Positions 7,365 through 15,096 of a stretch of 15,096 nucleotides of DNA are shown in pieces. Source of the stretch: Bacteroidales bacterium (GTDB lineage Bacteria; Bacteroidota; Bacteroidia; Bacteroidales; VadinHA17); contig DOZA01000266.1 of NCBI GenBank assembly GCA_003518245.1, positions 1-15,096 of the forward strand, read 5' to 3'. Each line of letters opens with the position of its first letter. Position 1 is the stretch's first letter. The position numbers were made by a program, and so were the translations under genes. Below the pieces are notes generated by a model. That model did not search any database, was not told the origin of the DNA, and saw nothing but the letters and a program-made list of their open reading frames with translations.

Positions 7365-8519
7365 TCAGTTTATTCTTTTAACTGCTTTCATATATCTGCT
7401 GGGAATCTCGTTATCACCGGCCTGAAGGTAATCGTTATAAGAGCATGCAATAAAGTGTTTTTCACCCTTTTTACTTTTATACTCTATCCACCACCTGTTG
7501 GTTATATTGCTTTTTATGAATACGAGATCCTCATTGCTGTCTTCGATACTGACGTGGTATTTAATAAAGCGACCTGAATTCTCTTTATCGAGCACTGATG
7601 ATTCGTTCTGTTTCTGGGCAAATCCTTCCACAAAGAACCATATCATCTGGGCAGCCATTGATGTTGTCAGCCTCCTGCTGTCGAGCAGGGGGTTAACCTC
7701 GAAGAATCCTGCTGCCTTTAAGGAATCAGACAGCCCGGCATATCGTGCCAGGAGGCATATTTCTTCACCGTAGAACCCGTTGGGTGATGGAGCGAAGGTG
7801 CCTGGTGCATCGGCATGCCTGATAGATGATATATCGAAAGTGATAAGACCCGAATCACGGAATGATGGCTCAATTTCTTGTATTTCTTCTCTTACTTCAC
7901 CTATTCGTATAAGGTCAAAATTCATTTTCCTGAACCTATTGATTACCTGGGGGTCGTTAAGGTAAGACTGGTAACCCACCACCATGAAATTCTCGAGATT
8001 GTTGTTTACATTGATAATTTCGGAAAGGAAATTAAAGGAATCTTTTTCTTTGCGTTCGTTCACCCAATCGATGCGTGAGTCGACCGAAGCATAATTAAAT
8101 TTGCCCGGTATCTTTTCTGCAATTGCAGGTATCAGTGTACTGCTACCCCCTATTATCAACGGGAAAATATTAATTGAAATAAGGTATTCAACGGTATCGC
8201 TCAGGGCTACAAGGCTGTCGTCGAAGCTAACACCTTTTTTCAGGTTTCCCAGGTCGGCTATTTTTATTTTACCAGGTAAACGTGCCATCTGGTAAAGGTC
8301 TGACCTTATTTCATCAGGGGCTCCACCGCATCCCTTATTGGGTGAGCGCCTGTCTTCAGGGACACCCACTATTGCCAGGCGGAAACCATCCAGTTTGTTA
8401 ATTCGCTTGTTTTCTGTATTGATGGCCAGGTTGTGAGAGAAACGTGATGGTTCGGCAATATGAGACCATAGTGGTTTGTCTATACTCACAGGATCGAAAT
8501 AGTCATTTAAATCAATCAT
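7365..8519 (-). CDS. Arginase/formimidoylglutamase-fold protein with degraded metal site
   Basis: The protein belongs to the ureohydrolase family (arginase, agmatinase, formimidoylglutamase), whose active members hydrolyse guanidino or formimino groups with two manganese ions. Family features are GCGGAPDEIR (63-72), the GG of the first ligand loop (124-125), DSRID (147-151), FDISSIRHADAPG (228-240) and a C-terminal EVNP (274-277). Against the canonical ligands (His in GGxH, DxHxD, DxD), Ser127, Arg149 and Ser231 replace three ligands, while Asp147, Asp151 and Asp229 remain. Catalysis of the usual kind is therefore doubtful and the substrate is unknown. I chose the ATG at 8519 (384 residues), 10 bases after the topA stop. 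An in-frame TTG at 8564 would add 15 residues and overlap topA by 35 bases. It is likely co-transcribed with topA. Confidence 0.85.
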   Translation of the reverse strand: MIDLNDYFDPVSIDKPLWSHIAEPSRFSHNLAINTENKRINKLDGFRLAIVGVPEDRRSPNKGCGGAPDEIRSDLYQMARLPGKIKIADLGNLKKGVSFDDSLVALSDTVEYLISINIFPLIIGGSSTLIPAIAEKIPGKFNYASVDSRIDWVNERKEKDSFNFLSEIINVNNNLENFMVVGYQSYLNDPQVINRFRKMNFDLIRIGEVREEIQEIEPSFRDSGLITFDISSIRHADAPGTFAPSPNGFYGEEICLLARYAGLSDSLKAAGFFEVNPLLDSRRLTTSMAAQMIWFFVEGFAQKQNESSVLDKENSGRFIKYHVSIEDSNEDLVFIKSNITNRWWIEYKSKKGEKHFIACSYNDYLQAGDNEIPSRYMKAVKRIN

Positions 8520-8529
8520 AGTGGCGAAA

Positions 8530-10839
8530 TTATTTCTTTTTACCTGAACCTGAATTTTTTTCAATGATTTTCAGGCAATCTTCTTCGGATAATGATTCAG
8601 GATCAGTGCCTTTAGGTATCTTGTAATTTTTCTTTTTATACGATATATAAGGGCCATAACGACCTTTAAGCACCAGTATATCACCGAAACGGTTTATTTC
8701 TTTCTTTTTATCCGACTCTCTTTTCTCCTGGATGAGTTCAATTGCTCTTTCGGATGTTATATTATATGGGTCGTCCACTCCTTTCTTAAGAGAATAGAAT
8801 TTATTATTATGTTTCACAAAAGGGCCAAACCGGCCAATACCAACGAGCATTTCATGACCTTCGTATTCATCCAGTTTACGTGGAAGCTTAAACAGTTCCA
8901 GTGCTTCCTTAAACTGGATTGTTTCTAGCAGTTGCCCTTTCAGCAGGCTTGCAAACCGCGGTTTCTTATCATCTGATGCATCACCTATCTGTGCAACCGG
9001 TCCAAAACGCCCCATCTTAACATAAACCGGCTCGCCTGTCTCAGGGTCGGCACCAAGTTCCCTGATCCCTGTTTTGCGATTGGCTTCCGTGAGTGTTGAG
9101 CTTACACGCCTGTGAAAAGGATCATAAAACTCCTCGAGCATACTATCCCATTCTTTTTTCCCTTCAGCAATCTTATCAAACTGTACTTCAATATTGGCTG
9201 TAAAATTATAGTCGATAATATTACTGAAGTGTTCAACAAGAAAATCATTCACCAGTATACCTATATTTTTAGGGAAGAGTTTTGATTTTTCATAGCCTGT
9301 TTTCTCCGTTTGCCCTGTTTGCTTTATTATGCCGGCGGTCAGGGTAAGTATATTTATCCGTCGTGGTTCACCTGGCCTGTCTTCGCGGGCTACATAACCC
9401 CTGTTCTGTATAGTTGAAATAACAGGAGCATAGGTTGAAGGTCTTCCAATACCCAGCTCTTCCATTTTTTTCACCAGGCTAGCTTCTGTATACCTGGCTG
9501 GTTGCAGGCTTGTTCTTTCCCTGGCGATTATACTTTCGTATTTCAGGTCCATACCTTTTTTAACGGGAGGGATCAATGTTTTGGTTCCATTTTCTCCATT
9601 ATTATCACTTGATTCCCTGTATACTTTCAGGAAGCCATCGAACTTTACTACTTCTGCCTGTGCCAGGAAGTGTGTATCAGTATTGGACATTGCGATCCTG
9701 ATACTTGTTTTTTCCACCTTTGCATTGCTCATCTGGCAAGCAGCTGTTCTTTTCCAGATAAGTTCATATAATTTCTTTTCCTGCTGAGTACCCTGGATAA
9801 TTTTCTTATTCATATATGTGGGTCTTATGGCTTCGTGTGCTTCCTGGGCACCTTTTGATTTTGTCTTATATTGCCTTGGTCTTGAGTATTCTTCACCATA
9901 TTCTTCTTTAATGGCAATGGCAGCAGTATTGACAGCCAGTTGTGAAAGGTTGGTCGAGTCGGTCCTCATATATGTTATCTTACCGCTTTCATATAATCGC
10001 TGTGCAACAGCCATTGTCTGTGAAACAGAAAAGCCCAGCTTACTGTATGCTTCCTGCTGCAGTGTAGAAGTGGTAAATGGGGGAGCCGGCGACCTGGTGC
10101 CGGGTTTTACAGTTATGTCATCAATACTATAAGAAGCAGCGGCACATAATTCGAGGAATGACCTGGCATCTTTTTCGCGGGTAATTTTTTTGGAGGCTTC
10201 AGCTTTAAGGATTGCTTTCCCCTTATCAGCTGAGTCAATTATAAAGTCAGCTGTAAGCCTATAAGATAAGACAGGCTTAAAAGAGATAATATCACGCTCT
10301 CTTTCAACTATAAGCCTGAGGGCTACTGACTGTACCCTGCCGGCCGACAAGGCCGGCTGGACCTTCTTCCAGAGAATAGGAGATATCTCATATCCCACCA
10401 GTCTGTCCAGTACCCTTCGTGCCTGCTGCGCATTAACCAGTGATATATTTATACCACGGGGTGATGTAACAGCTTTCTCAATAGCCCCCTTTGTTATTTC
10501 GTGGAATACTATTCTTTTTGTTTTTTCAGCTGGCAGGTCTAGTACCTGCGCCAGGTGCCAGGCTATAGCTTCTCCTTCCCGGTCTTCATCAGAGGCAAGC
10601 CATACCAGCGATGCATTGCTGGCTTCCTTACATAGCTTTCTTACAACCTTCTTCTTGTCATCGGGGATAATATATTCAGGCTTGAAACCGTTTTTAATAT
10701 CAATACCAATATTTTTTTTCGAAAGATCGCGTATATGGCCAAAGCTGGATACTACCTTAAAATCTTTTCCAAGAAATTTCTCGATTGTTTTTGCTTTTGC
10801 AGGCGACTCTACAATAACGAGGTTAACACTCATGTCCAT
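8530..10839 (-). CDS. topA: DNA topoisomerase I (type IA)
   Basis: TopA relaxes negatively supercoiled DNA by cutting one strand through a 5'-phosphotyrosine link. In the 769-residue protein the TOPRIM domain shows Glu11 in VESPAKAKT and the metal-binding DEDRE (Asp84, Asp86, Glu88). The central type IA domain contains LSAGRVQSVALR (164-175), the FTTSTLQQEA segment (255-264), the catalytic tyrosine Tyr290 in ITYMRTDS and EAHEAIRPTY further on. The C-terminal part (from about 590) has repeated GRFGP/GRYGP motifs of the topoisomerase C-terminal repeat type and a lysine-rich tail. The Cys4 zinc fingers seen in E. coli TopA are absent. Either ATG at 10839 or ATG at 10833 could be the start; the family core begins four residues after the second. 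The arginase-fold gene follows 10 bases downstream. Confidence 0.96.
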   Translation of the reverse strand: MDMSVNLVIVESPAKAKTIEKFLGKDFKVVSSFGHIRDLSKKNIGIDIKNGFKPEYIIPDDKKKVVRKLCKEASNASLVWLASDEDREGEAIAWHLAQVLDLPAEKTKRIVFHEITKGAIEKAVTSPRGINISLVNAQQARRVLDRLVGYEISPILWKKVQPALSAGRVQSVALRLIVERERDIISFKPVLSYRLTADFIIDSADKGKAILKAEASKKITREKDARSFLELCAAASYSIDDITVKPGTRSPAPPFTTSTLQQEAYSKLGFSVSQTMAVAQRLYESGKITYMRTDSTNLSQLAVNTAAIAIKEEYGEEYSRPRQYKTKSKGAQEAHEAIRPTYMNKKIIQGTQQEKKLYELIWKRTAACQMSNAKVEKTSIRIAMSNTDTHFLAQAEVVKFDGFLKVYRESSDNNGENGTKTLIPPVKKGMDLKYESIIARERTSLQPARYTEASLVKKMEELGIGRPSTYAPVISTIQNRGYVAREDRPGEPRRINILTLTAGIIKQTGQTEKTGYEKSKLFPKNIGILVNDFLVEHFSNIIDYNFTANIEVQFDKIAEGKKEWDSMLEEFYDPFHRRVSSTLTEANRKTGIRELGADPETGEPVYVKMGRFGPVAQIGDASDDKKPRFASLLKGQLLETIQFKEALELFKLPRKLDEYEGHEMLVGIGRFGPFVKHNNKFYSLKKGVDDPYNITSERAIELIQEKRESDKKKEINRFGDILVLKGRYGPYISYKKKNYKIPKGTDPESLSEEDCLKIIEKNSGSGKKK

Positions 10840-10894
10840 CTAAATTACATTCCACAAATAGCTGGACAAAGTAAAGCATTTATACTACATTGTT

Positions 10895-10902
10895 CAAAAT
10901 TA
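10895..10902 (-). promoter_or_regulatory. Candidate -7 element for topA
   Basis: On the minus strand TAATTTTG (10902 to 10895) fits the TAnnTTTG consensus. The start would be near 10888, giving a leader of about 49 bases. No TTG was found at the expected -33 distance, so this is a motif match only. Confidence 0.3.
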
Positions 10903-10931
10903 ATAGAGATAATTCTTTAATTAATATTTAG

Positions 10932-10939
10932 TACTTTTG
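10932..10939 (+). promoter_or_regulatory. Candidate -7 element for the class A PBP gene
   Basis: TACTTTTG at 10932-10939 fits TAnnTTTG and would start transcription near 10946, about 13 bases before the ATG at 10959. No clear -33 TTG lies 16-23 bases upstream. TTTG-GCG-CAAA (10936-10946) forms a short palindrome across the element and the predicted start. The very short leader and the missing -33 element keep confidence low. Confidence 0.3.
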
Positions 10940-10958
10940 GCGCAAAGACCACAAAGAA

Positions 10959-13310
10959 ATGGCAAAGAAAAAAGATAAATACAGAAAATATAAGATATGG
11001 TTCTGGGCAATTTTTTCTGCTCCTTTTGTGTTGATAATCACATTATTCATTCTTATTTCTTTTGAGCTTTTCGGTCCCATGCCCAGCTTTGAAGACCTTG
11101 AGAACCCTGAAAACAATCTTGCTGCAGAAGTATATTCTGCCGATGGGGTATTAATGGGTAAATTTTTCCTTCAGAACAGGACATGGGTTGATTATAATGA
11201 GATATCCCCATATGTGATAGATGCTCTTATAGCAACCGAGGATATAAGGTTTTATCGCCACTCGGGTATTGATATCAGGGGGTTGATAAGGGTTGTGGTA
11301 AAAACAATACTTCTGGGACAGGAAACGGGGGGTGGCTCAACCATTACACAGCAGCTAGCCAAAAACCTTTACAGTACACGTGAGATGATGAGCGACGGGA
11401 CTGTCAAAAGCCATTCCATAGGTCTTGGCCTGGCAAAATTCAAAGAATGGTCAACAGCAGTGCGCCTGGAAAGAAATTATACAAAAGAAGAGATAATTGC
11501 AATGTATCTTAACCAGTATGATTTTCTATATAATGCCGTTGGTATAAGCTCTGCTTCATCAGTATATTTCAATACTACTCCTGACTCATTGAATATTGAA
11601 CAGGCGGCTATTATTATGGGGATGTTGGGGAATCCTATAAGGTATAATCCCAAGAGGAACCCTGAGAATATGATCAGCAGGCGTAATATTGTTCTTTCAC
11701 AGATGGCCAAGTATGGCTACATCGAAAGCAGTATAGGAGATTCAATAAAACAGATACCCATTGAGATAGATTTTAAAGAAGAAGGGCATGATAAGGGGCT
11801 GGCTACTTATCTCAGGGAATTTGTCAGGAGAACAATGATAGCTTATGAGCCTGAAAGAGATATGTTTTATTCTGAAAACCAGTATCTCGATGCAAAGAAT
11901 CATTGGGATAATAATCCACTTTATGGCTGGTGCAGGAAAAACAAAAAACCTGACGGTTCGAATTATAATCTCTACAGTGATGGATTAAAAATTTTCACAA
12001 CCATTGATTCAAGAATGCAGAAGTATGCTGAGGAAGCTGTTGCCGAGCACCTGGCCCTGGACCTTCAGCCTGCTTTCAACGAGGCTGTTAAAAGATTCAG
12101 ACGCCCTCCTTATAGTAATGACCTTGCTGCTGAGATGGTGGATGATATCATGGAGATCTCAATAAAGAGAACAGACAGGTATGCCAATATGTCGGGACGG
12201 GTTTCAGAAGACTCCATAAGGAAAGCATTTAATACCCCTGTACCAATGAAGGTTTTTAGCTGGGAGGGCGATATTGATACAATTATGACGCCATATGATT
12301 CGGTGCTGTATTATAAATACTTTGTAAGATCATCGTTTATGGCTATGGATCCGCATACCGGTAATGTGAAAGCATACGTGGGAGGCCCTGATTTCAGGTA
12401 TTTCAAATATGATGGTGTTAACCAACAAAGGAAACAGGTGGGGTCGACCATAAAACCTTTTCTGTATACTCTTGCAATGCAGGAGGGGTATTCACCCTGT
12501 TATGAGGTTGAAAACATACCAAGAGATTTTGAGGATAATGATACTATATGGTCTCCCAGGAGCAGTGGACCACGTGATTACCACGGTAAAATGGTTACCC
12601 TTAAATGGGGACTGGCCCATTCGGAGAATTATATATCTGCATGGTTGATGAAACAGTTTACCCCGCAGGCTGTGGTTGACCTTATGGCCCGGATGGGAAT
12701 AAACAGGAGGTATATAGAGCCAGTAAATTCCATATTCTTAGGAACCTCGGTACTGAACCTTAATGAGATGGTTGGTGCATTCAGTACTTATGCCAATAAG
12801 GGCGTATTTACTGATCCCCTTGTGGTTAGCAGGATAGAAGATAAGAATGGGAATATTATCTCAGTTTTAACCCCGCGCATAGACGAGGTTATGAGCGAGG
12901 AGGAGGCATACCTGATGGTGAGCCTCCTGCGTGGTGTTGTAGATGAAGGGACAGGTATCAGGTTAAGATGGAAGTATCAGCTGGGGAGCCAGATCGGGGG
13001 GAAGACAGGTACCACACAGAATAATTCCAACGGGTGGTTCCTTGGCATCACCCCCAACATTGTTGCCGGAGTATGGAGCGGTTGGGAAGACCAGTCCATT
13101 CATTTTGAGGATATGTCACACGGGCAGGGAGCAAATATGGCCCTTCCTGTTTTCGCCCTTTTCTTACAAAAGCTGTATGCTGATGAAGAACTGGGAATAA
13201 TGGAAGTTGATGAGTTTGATGAACCCACAGGCTTTGATATTGAGCTTGATTGTGACAAGGTTAAAAACCAGGGAGGGAGAAGGAATATTTATGATTTAGA
13301 GAAATTCTAG
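10959..13310 (+). CDS. mrcA: Class A penicillin-binding protein (PBP1A type)
   Basis: This bifunctional enzyme polymerises glycan strands from lipid II and cross-links the peptides of peptidoglycan at the outer face of the inner membrane. The 783-residue protein has a basic cytoplasmic start (1-13), one membrane anchor (about 14-36) and a GT51 glycosyltransferase domain with ATEDIRFYRHSGID (92-105, catalytic Glu94) and GGGSTITQQLAKN (124-136). The transpeptidase domain (about 450-720) has all three penicillin-binding motifs: SxxK at Ser496-Lys499 (nucleophile Ser496), SxN at Ser555-Asn557 and KTG at 682-684. Both activities should be intact. The next ATG lies beyond the membrane anchor, so the 10959 start is secure. 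It is transcribed away from topA and converges on radA with 3 bases between stops. The symbol is by analogy; pbpA or ponA are also used. Confidence 0.95.
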   Translation: MAKKKDKYRKYKIWFWAIFSAPFVLIITLFILISFELFGPMPSFEDLENPENNLAAEVYSADGVLMGKFFLQNRTWVDYNEISPYVIDALIATEDIRFYRHSGIDIRGLIRVVVKTILLGQETGGGSTITQQLAKNLYSTREMMSDGTVKSHSIGLGLAKFKEWSTAVRLERNYTKEEIIAMYLNQYDFLYNAVGISSASSVYFNTTPDSLNIEQAAIIMGMLGNPIRYNPKRNPENMISRRNIVLSQMAKYGYIESSIGDSIKQIPIEIDFKEEGHDKGLATYLREFVRRTMIAYEPERDMFYSENQYLDAKNHWDNNPLYGWCRKNKKPDGSNYNLYSDGLKIFTTIDSRMQKYAEEAVAEHLALDLQPAFNEAVKRFRRPPYSNDLAAEMVDDIMEISIKRTDRYANMSGRVSEDSIRKAFNTPVPMKVFSWEGDIDTIMTPYDSVLYYKYFVRSSFMAMDPHTGNVKAYVGGPDFRYFKYDGVNQQRKQVGSTIKPFLYTLAMQEGYSPCYEVENIPRDFEDNDTIWSPRSSGPRDYHGKMVTLKWGLAHSENYISAWLMKQFTPQAVVDLMARMGINRRYIEPVNSIFLGTSVLNLNEMVGAFSTYANKGVFTDPLVVSRIEDKNGNIISVLTPRIDEVMSEEEAYLMVSLLRGVVDEGTGIRLRWKYQLGSQIGGKTGTTQNNSNGWFLGITPNIVAGVWSGWEDQSIHFEDMSHGQGANMALPVFALFLQKLYADEELGIMEVDEFDEPTGFDIELDCDKVKNQGGRRNIYDLEKF

Positions 13311-13313
13311 CCC

Positions 13314-14669
13314 TCAGGCAAATAGGTTTTTTACAAGTGCTTCCACCTTACCCACCTTTACAATATTCATATCAGGCCCTGCTTTTTTACCCGTACGGGC
13401 AGAGCTGGATATATATATTTTTTTGAAGCCCAGCCTGGCAGCTTCTTTGATCCTCTGATCTATATGGCTTACCGGTCTGATTTCACCTGAGAGGCCTGTT
13501 TCACCTGCGAAACAAACGTTTCGGCCGACAGGTATATCAAGGTTTGATGATAATACTGCGCTTATTACTGCCATATCAATTGCGGGGTCGTTCACTTTTA
13601 ATCCCCCGGCTATATTCATAAAAACATCCTTTACACCAAGCCTGAATCCGGCTCTTTTCTCAAGTACTGCAAGTAACATGTTAAGCCTGCGTGTATCAAA
13701 CCCTGTGGAACTTCTCTGTGGTGTACCGTATACCGCACTGCTTACCAGTGCTTGTGTTTCAATCATAAAAGGTCTTATACCATCTATGGTGGCAGCAATG
13801 GCTATACCACTGAGTATTTCTTCGTGCTGGTTGATAAACATTTCTGAAGGATTGGACACCTCATGCAGGCCTTTTGTAAGCATCTCAAAAATACCTATCT
13901 CAGTGGTGGCTCCAAAGCGGTTCTTAATGGCCCTGAGTATTCGATAAATATAGTTATTGTCTCCCTCGAACTGCAGCACAACATCAACAATATGCTCAAG
14001 TATCTTCGGCCCGGCAAGGCTTCCATCCTTTGTTATATGGCCTATGAGCAATACCGGTGTGCCTGTTTGCTTGGCATATTTGAGTAGCAGGGCAGCGCAC
14101 TCCCTTACCTGGCTTATCGTACCTGCTGATGATTCAAGGCTTGAAGTACTTACGGTTTGTATACTGTCGATAAAGATAATCTCGGGACTGATTGACTCAG
14201 CATTATTAATTATTGCTTCCAGTGATGTTTCTGAATACACGTAACATGCATCATTATTATAACCAAGACGTCCTGCCCTGAGCTTTATCTGCTCCGCACT
14301 TTCTTCCCCCGATACGTATAGAATCTTTTTGTTTTCAAGCTTCATGGCCATCTGCAGGGCCAGAGTGGATTTTCCCACTCCAGGTTCACCGCCCAACAAT
14401 ATGATGGACCCGGGTACTATTCCACCACCCAGGATACGGTCGGTTTCAGCCATGCCTGAACTTATACGGTTCTTCTCCAGTGCTGAAATATCATTTAACA
14501 GTTGAGGTCTGGACTCTCCGCGTGCAAATGATACCTGCTCATTTTTTTTGGCAGGTATTATCTCTTCTACATACGTGTTCCATTCGCCACAGGAGTTGCA
14601 TCGTCCTATCCATTTGGGTGATTCAGCTCCGCAATTGCTGCAAACATATATTGTTTTACTCTTTGCCAT
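13314..14669 (-). CDS. radA: DNA repair protein RadA
   Basis: RadA (Sms) is a RecA-like ATPase that promotes branch migration and processing of recombination intermediates. The 451-residue protein has the N-terminal Cys4 zinc finger (Cys10, Cys13, Cys24, Cys27), Walker A GEPGVGKS (94-101), Walker B IIFID (164-168), the RadA-specific KNRFG motif (249-253) and a C-terminal Lon-protease-like domain (about 300-451, including DPAIDMAV at 361-368). All expected parts are present and the length is usual. The ATG at 14669 shares its A with the TAA stop of the upstream membrane protein gene (TAATG), so the two are probably co-transcribed and translationally coupled. Its stop lies 3 bases from that of the convergent PBP gene. 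Confidence 0.97.
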   Translation of the reverse strand: MAKSKTIYVCSNCGAESPKWIGRCNSCGEWNTYVEEIIPAKKNEQVSFARGESRPQLLNDISALEKNRISSGMAETDRILGGGIVPGSIILLGGEPGVGKSTLALQMAMKLENKKILYVSGEESAEQIKLRAGRLGYNNDACYVYSETSLEAIINNAESISPEIIFIDSIQTVSTSSLESSAGTISQVRECAALLLKYAKQTGTPVLLIGHITKDGSLAGPKILEHIVDVVLQFEGDNNYIYRILRAIKNRFGATTEIGIFEMLTKGLHEVSNPSEMFINQHEEILSGIAIAATIDGIRPFMIETQALVSSAVYGTPQRSSTGFDTRRLNMLLAVLEKRAGFRLGVKDVFMNIAGGLKVNDPAIDMAVISAVLSSNLDIPVGRNVCFAGETGLSGEIRPVSHIDQRIKEAARLGFKKIYISSSARTGKKAGPDMNIVKVGKVEALVKNLFA

Positions 14670-15096
14670 TATTTCACCTGCTCAGTCTCAACATAGCTTT
14701 TCCTGGACCTGCCAAGGATAATATAGAATGAAATTGTACCCAAGATAGCAATTAAAATTAACTGTGATTCATGTGACAGGGTAGCATAAGCCAGGCCGTC
14801 CTTAAGATCAATACCATAGACCACATTCATTCCTCGTGATACTATCCAGTGGAAGGCACCGATCCCTCCCTGTACCGGAGCTGACATTCCCAGGCTGCCA
14901 ATTACAAGAATGAATATAGCATCACCAATATTAAGATGTGATGTTGATGGCAAAGCATAGAATATCACCCAGGTCATTACAATATAAAATGACCAGATAA
15001 TGATTGTATGAAAAATAAACTCCAGTTTATTCTTCATTTTGATAAAGCTTTTCAAACCATTTAAGATACCTTTCATTATATCACCTATCCTGGCGA
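14669..15096 (-). CDS. Lysylphosphatidylglycerol synthetase/UPF0104-type membrane protein, partial
   Basis: Only the C-terminal part is in the window. The frame stays open to the right edge (residues A-R-I-G-D-I read upstream of the ATG at 15076), so that ATG is probably internal and the gene begins outside. The visible part, about 142 residues, has three or four membrane segments and the motif GSLGMSAPVQGGIGAFHW, which is typical of the LPG synthetase transmembrane/UPF0104 (YbhN, flippase-like) family. No soluble aminoacyl-transferase domain follows, so lysyl transfer to lipid is not supported; members of this shape are poorly characterised and may handle lipids or precursors. Its TAA stop overlaps the radA start by one base. 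Confidence 0.8.
   Translation of the reverse strand, partial: ARIGDIMKGILNGLKSFIKMKNKLEFIFHTIIIWSFYIVMTWVIFYALPSTSHLNIGDAIFILVIGSLGMSAPVQGGIGAFHWIVSRGMNVVYGIDLKDGLAYATLSHESQLILIAILGTISFYIILGRSRKSYVETEQVK

Noticed and set aside
7345..7367. T8 run next to a TGATC/GATCA hairpin at the end of the arginase-fold gene
   Set aside because: On the minus strand the hairpin is followed by A residues, not T, and it overlaps the stop codon, so it is not an intrinsic terminator for that gene.
9818..10132. 104-residue open frame on the plus strand
   Set aside because: Antisense to the conserved core of topA, including the catalytic tyrosine region.

Overview
The window looks like a chromosomal segment of a member of the Bacteroidota, most likely close to Bacteroidales. 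The evidence is a type IX secretion (T9SS)/gliding-motility core locus, which is found only in this phylum, candidate promoters of the Bacteroidota -7 type (TAnnTTTG), almost no Shine-Dalgarno sequences, and an AT-rich composition. No mobile element, tRNA, rRNA or CRISPR array was seen. There is no gene-free stretch longer than about 200 bases.

Layout. Positions 1-191 are non-coding and hold a degenerate 8-base tandem repeat and a promoter-like motif for manC (192-1265, +), a mannose-1-phosphate guanylyltransferase. A strong intrinsic terminator (1331-1360) lies between manC and the leftward T9SS operon and points in the direction of that operon. Read leftward from about 7250, the operon is porP/sprF - gldK/porK - gldL/porL - gldM/porM - gldN/porN (7175 down to 1385). 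The gene gaps are 47, 41, 33 and 3 bases, and there is one candidate promoter in front. This P-K-L-M-N order is that of the Porphyromonas gingivalis por locus. Upstream on the same strand are topA (10839-8530) and, 10 bases behind it, an arginase/formimidoylglutamase-fold gene (8519-7365) that has lost half of its expected metal ligands. A divergent intergenic region (10840-10958) separates topA from a class A penicillin-binding protein (10959-13310, +). That gene runs tail to tail, with 3 bases between stops, into radA (14669-13314, -). The radA start overlaps the stop of a membrane protein of the lysylphosphatidylglycerol synthetase/UPF0104 type, which is cut by the right edge of the window.

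How the genes work together. GldL and GldM form the proton-driven inner-membrane motor of the T9SS. GldK (a lipoprotein) and GldN form the periplasmic, outer-membrane-associated ring, and the PorP/SprF protein is an outer-membrane partner. Proteins exported by this machine are in many species anchored to surface polysaccharide, and the PBP and manC serve envelope synthesis, but a functional link to the T9SS is only inference. TopA and RadA are DNA-maintenance housekeeping proteins.

No clearly undescribed multi-gene system was found. The points most worth a second look are the arginase-like protein with a degraded metal site beside the T9SS operon, a palindrome placed between the two promoter elements of that operon, the long predicted cytoplasmic tail of GldL, and short degenerate repeats at two intergenic sites, one of which runs into the start codon of the PBP gene.
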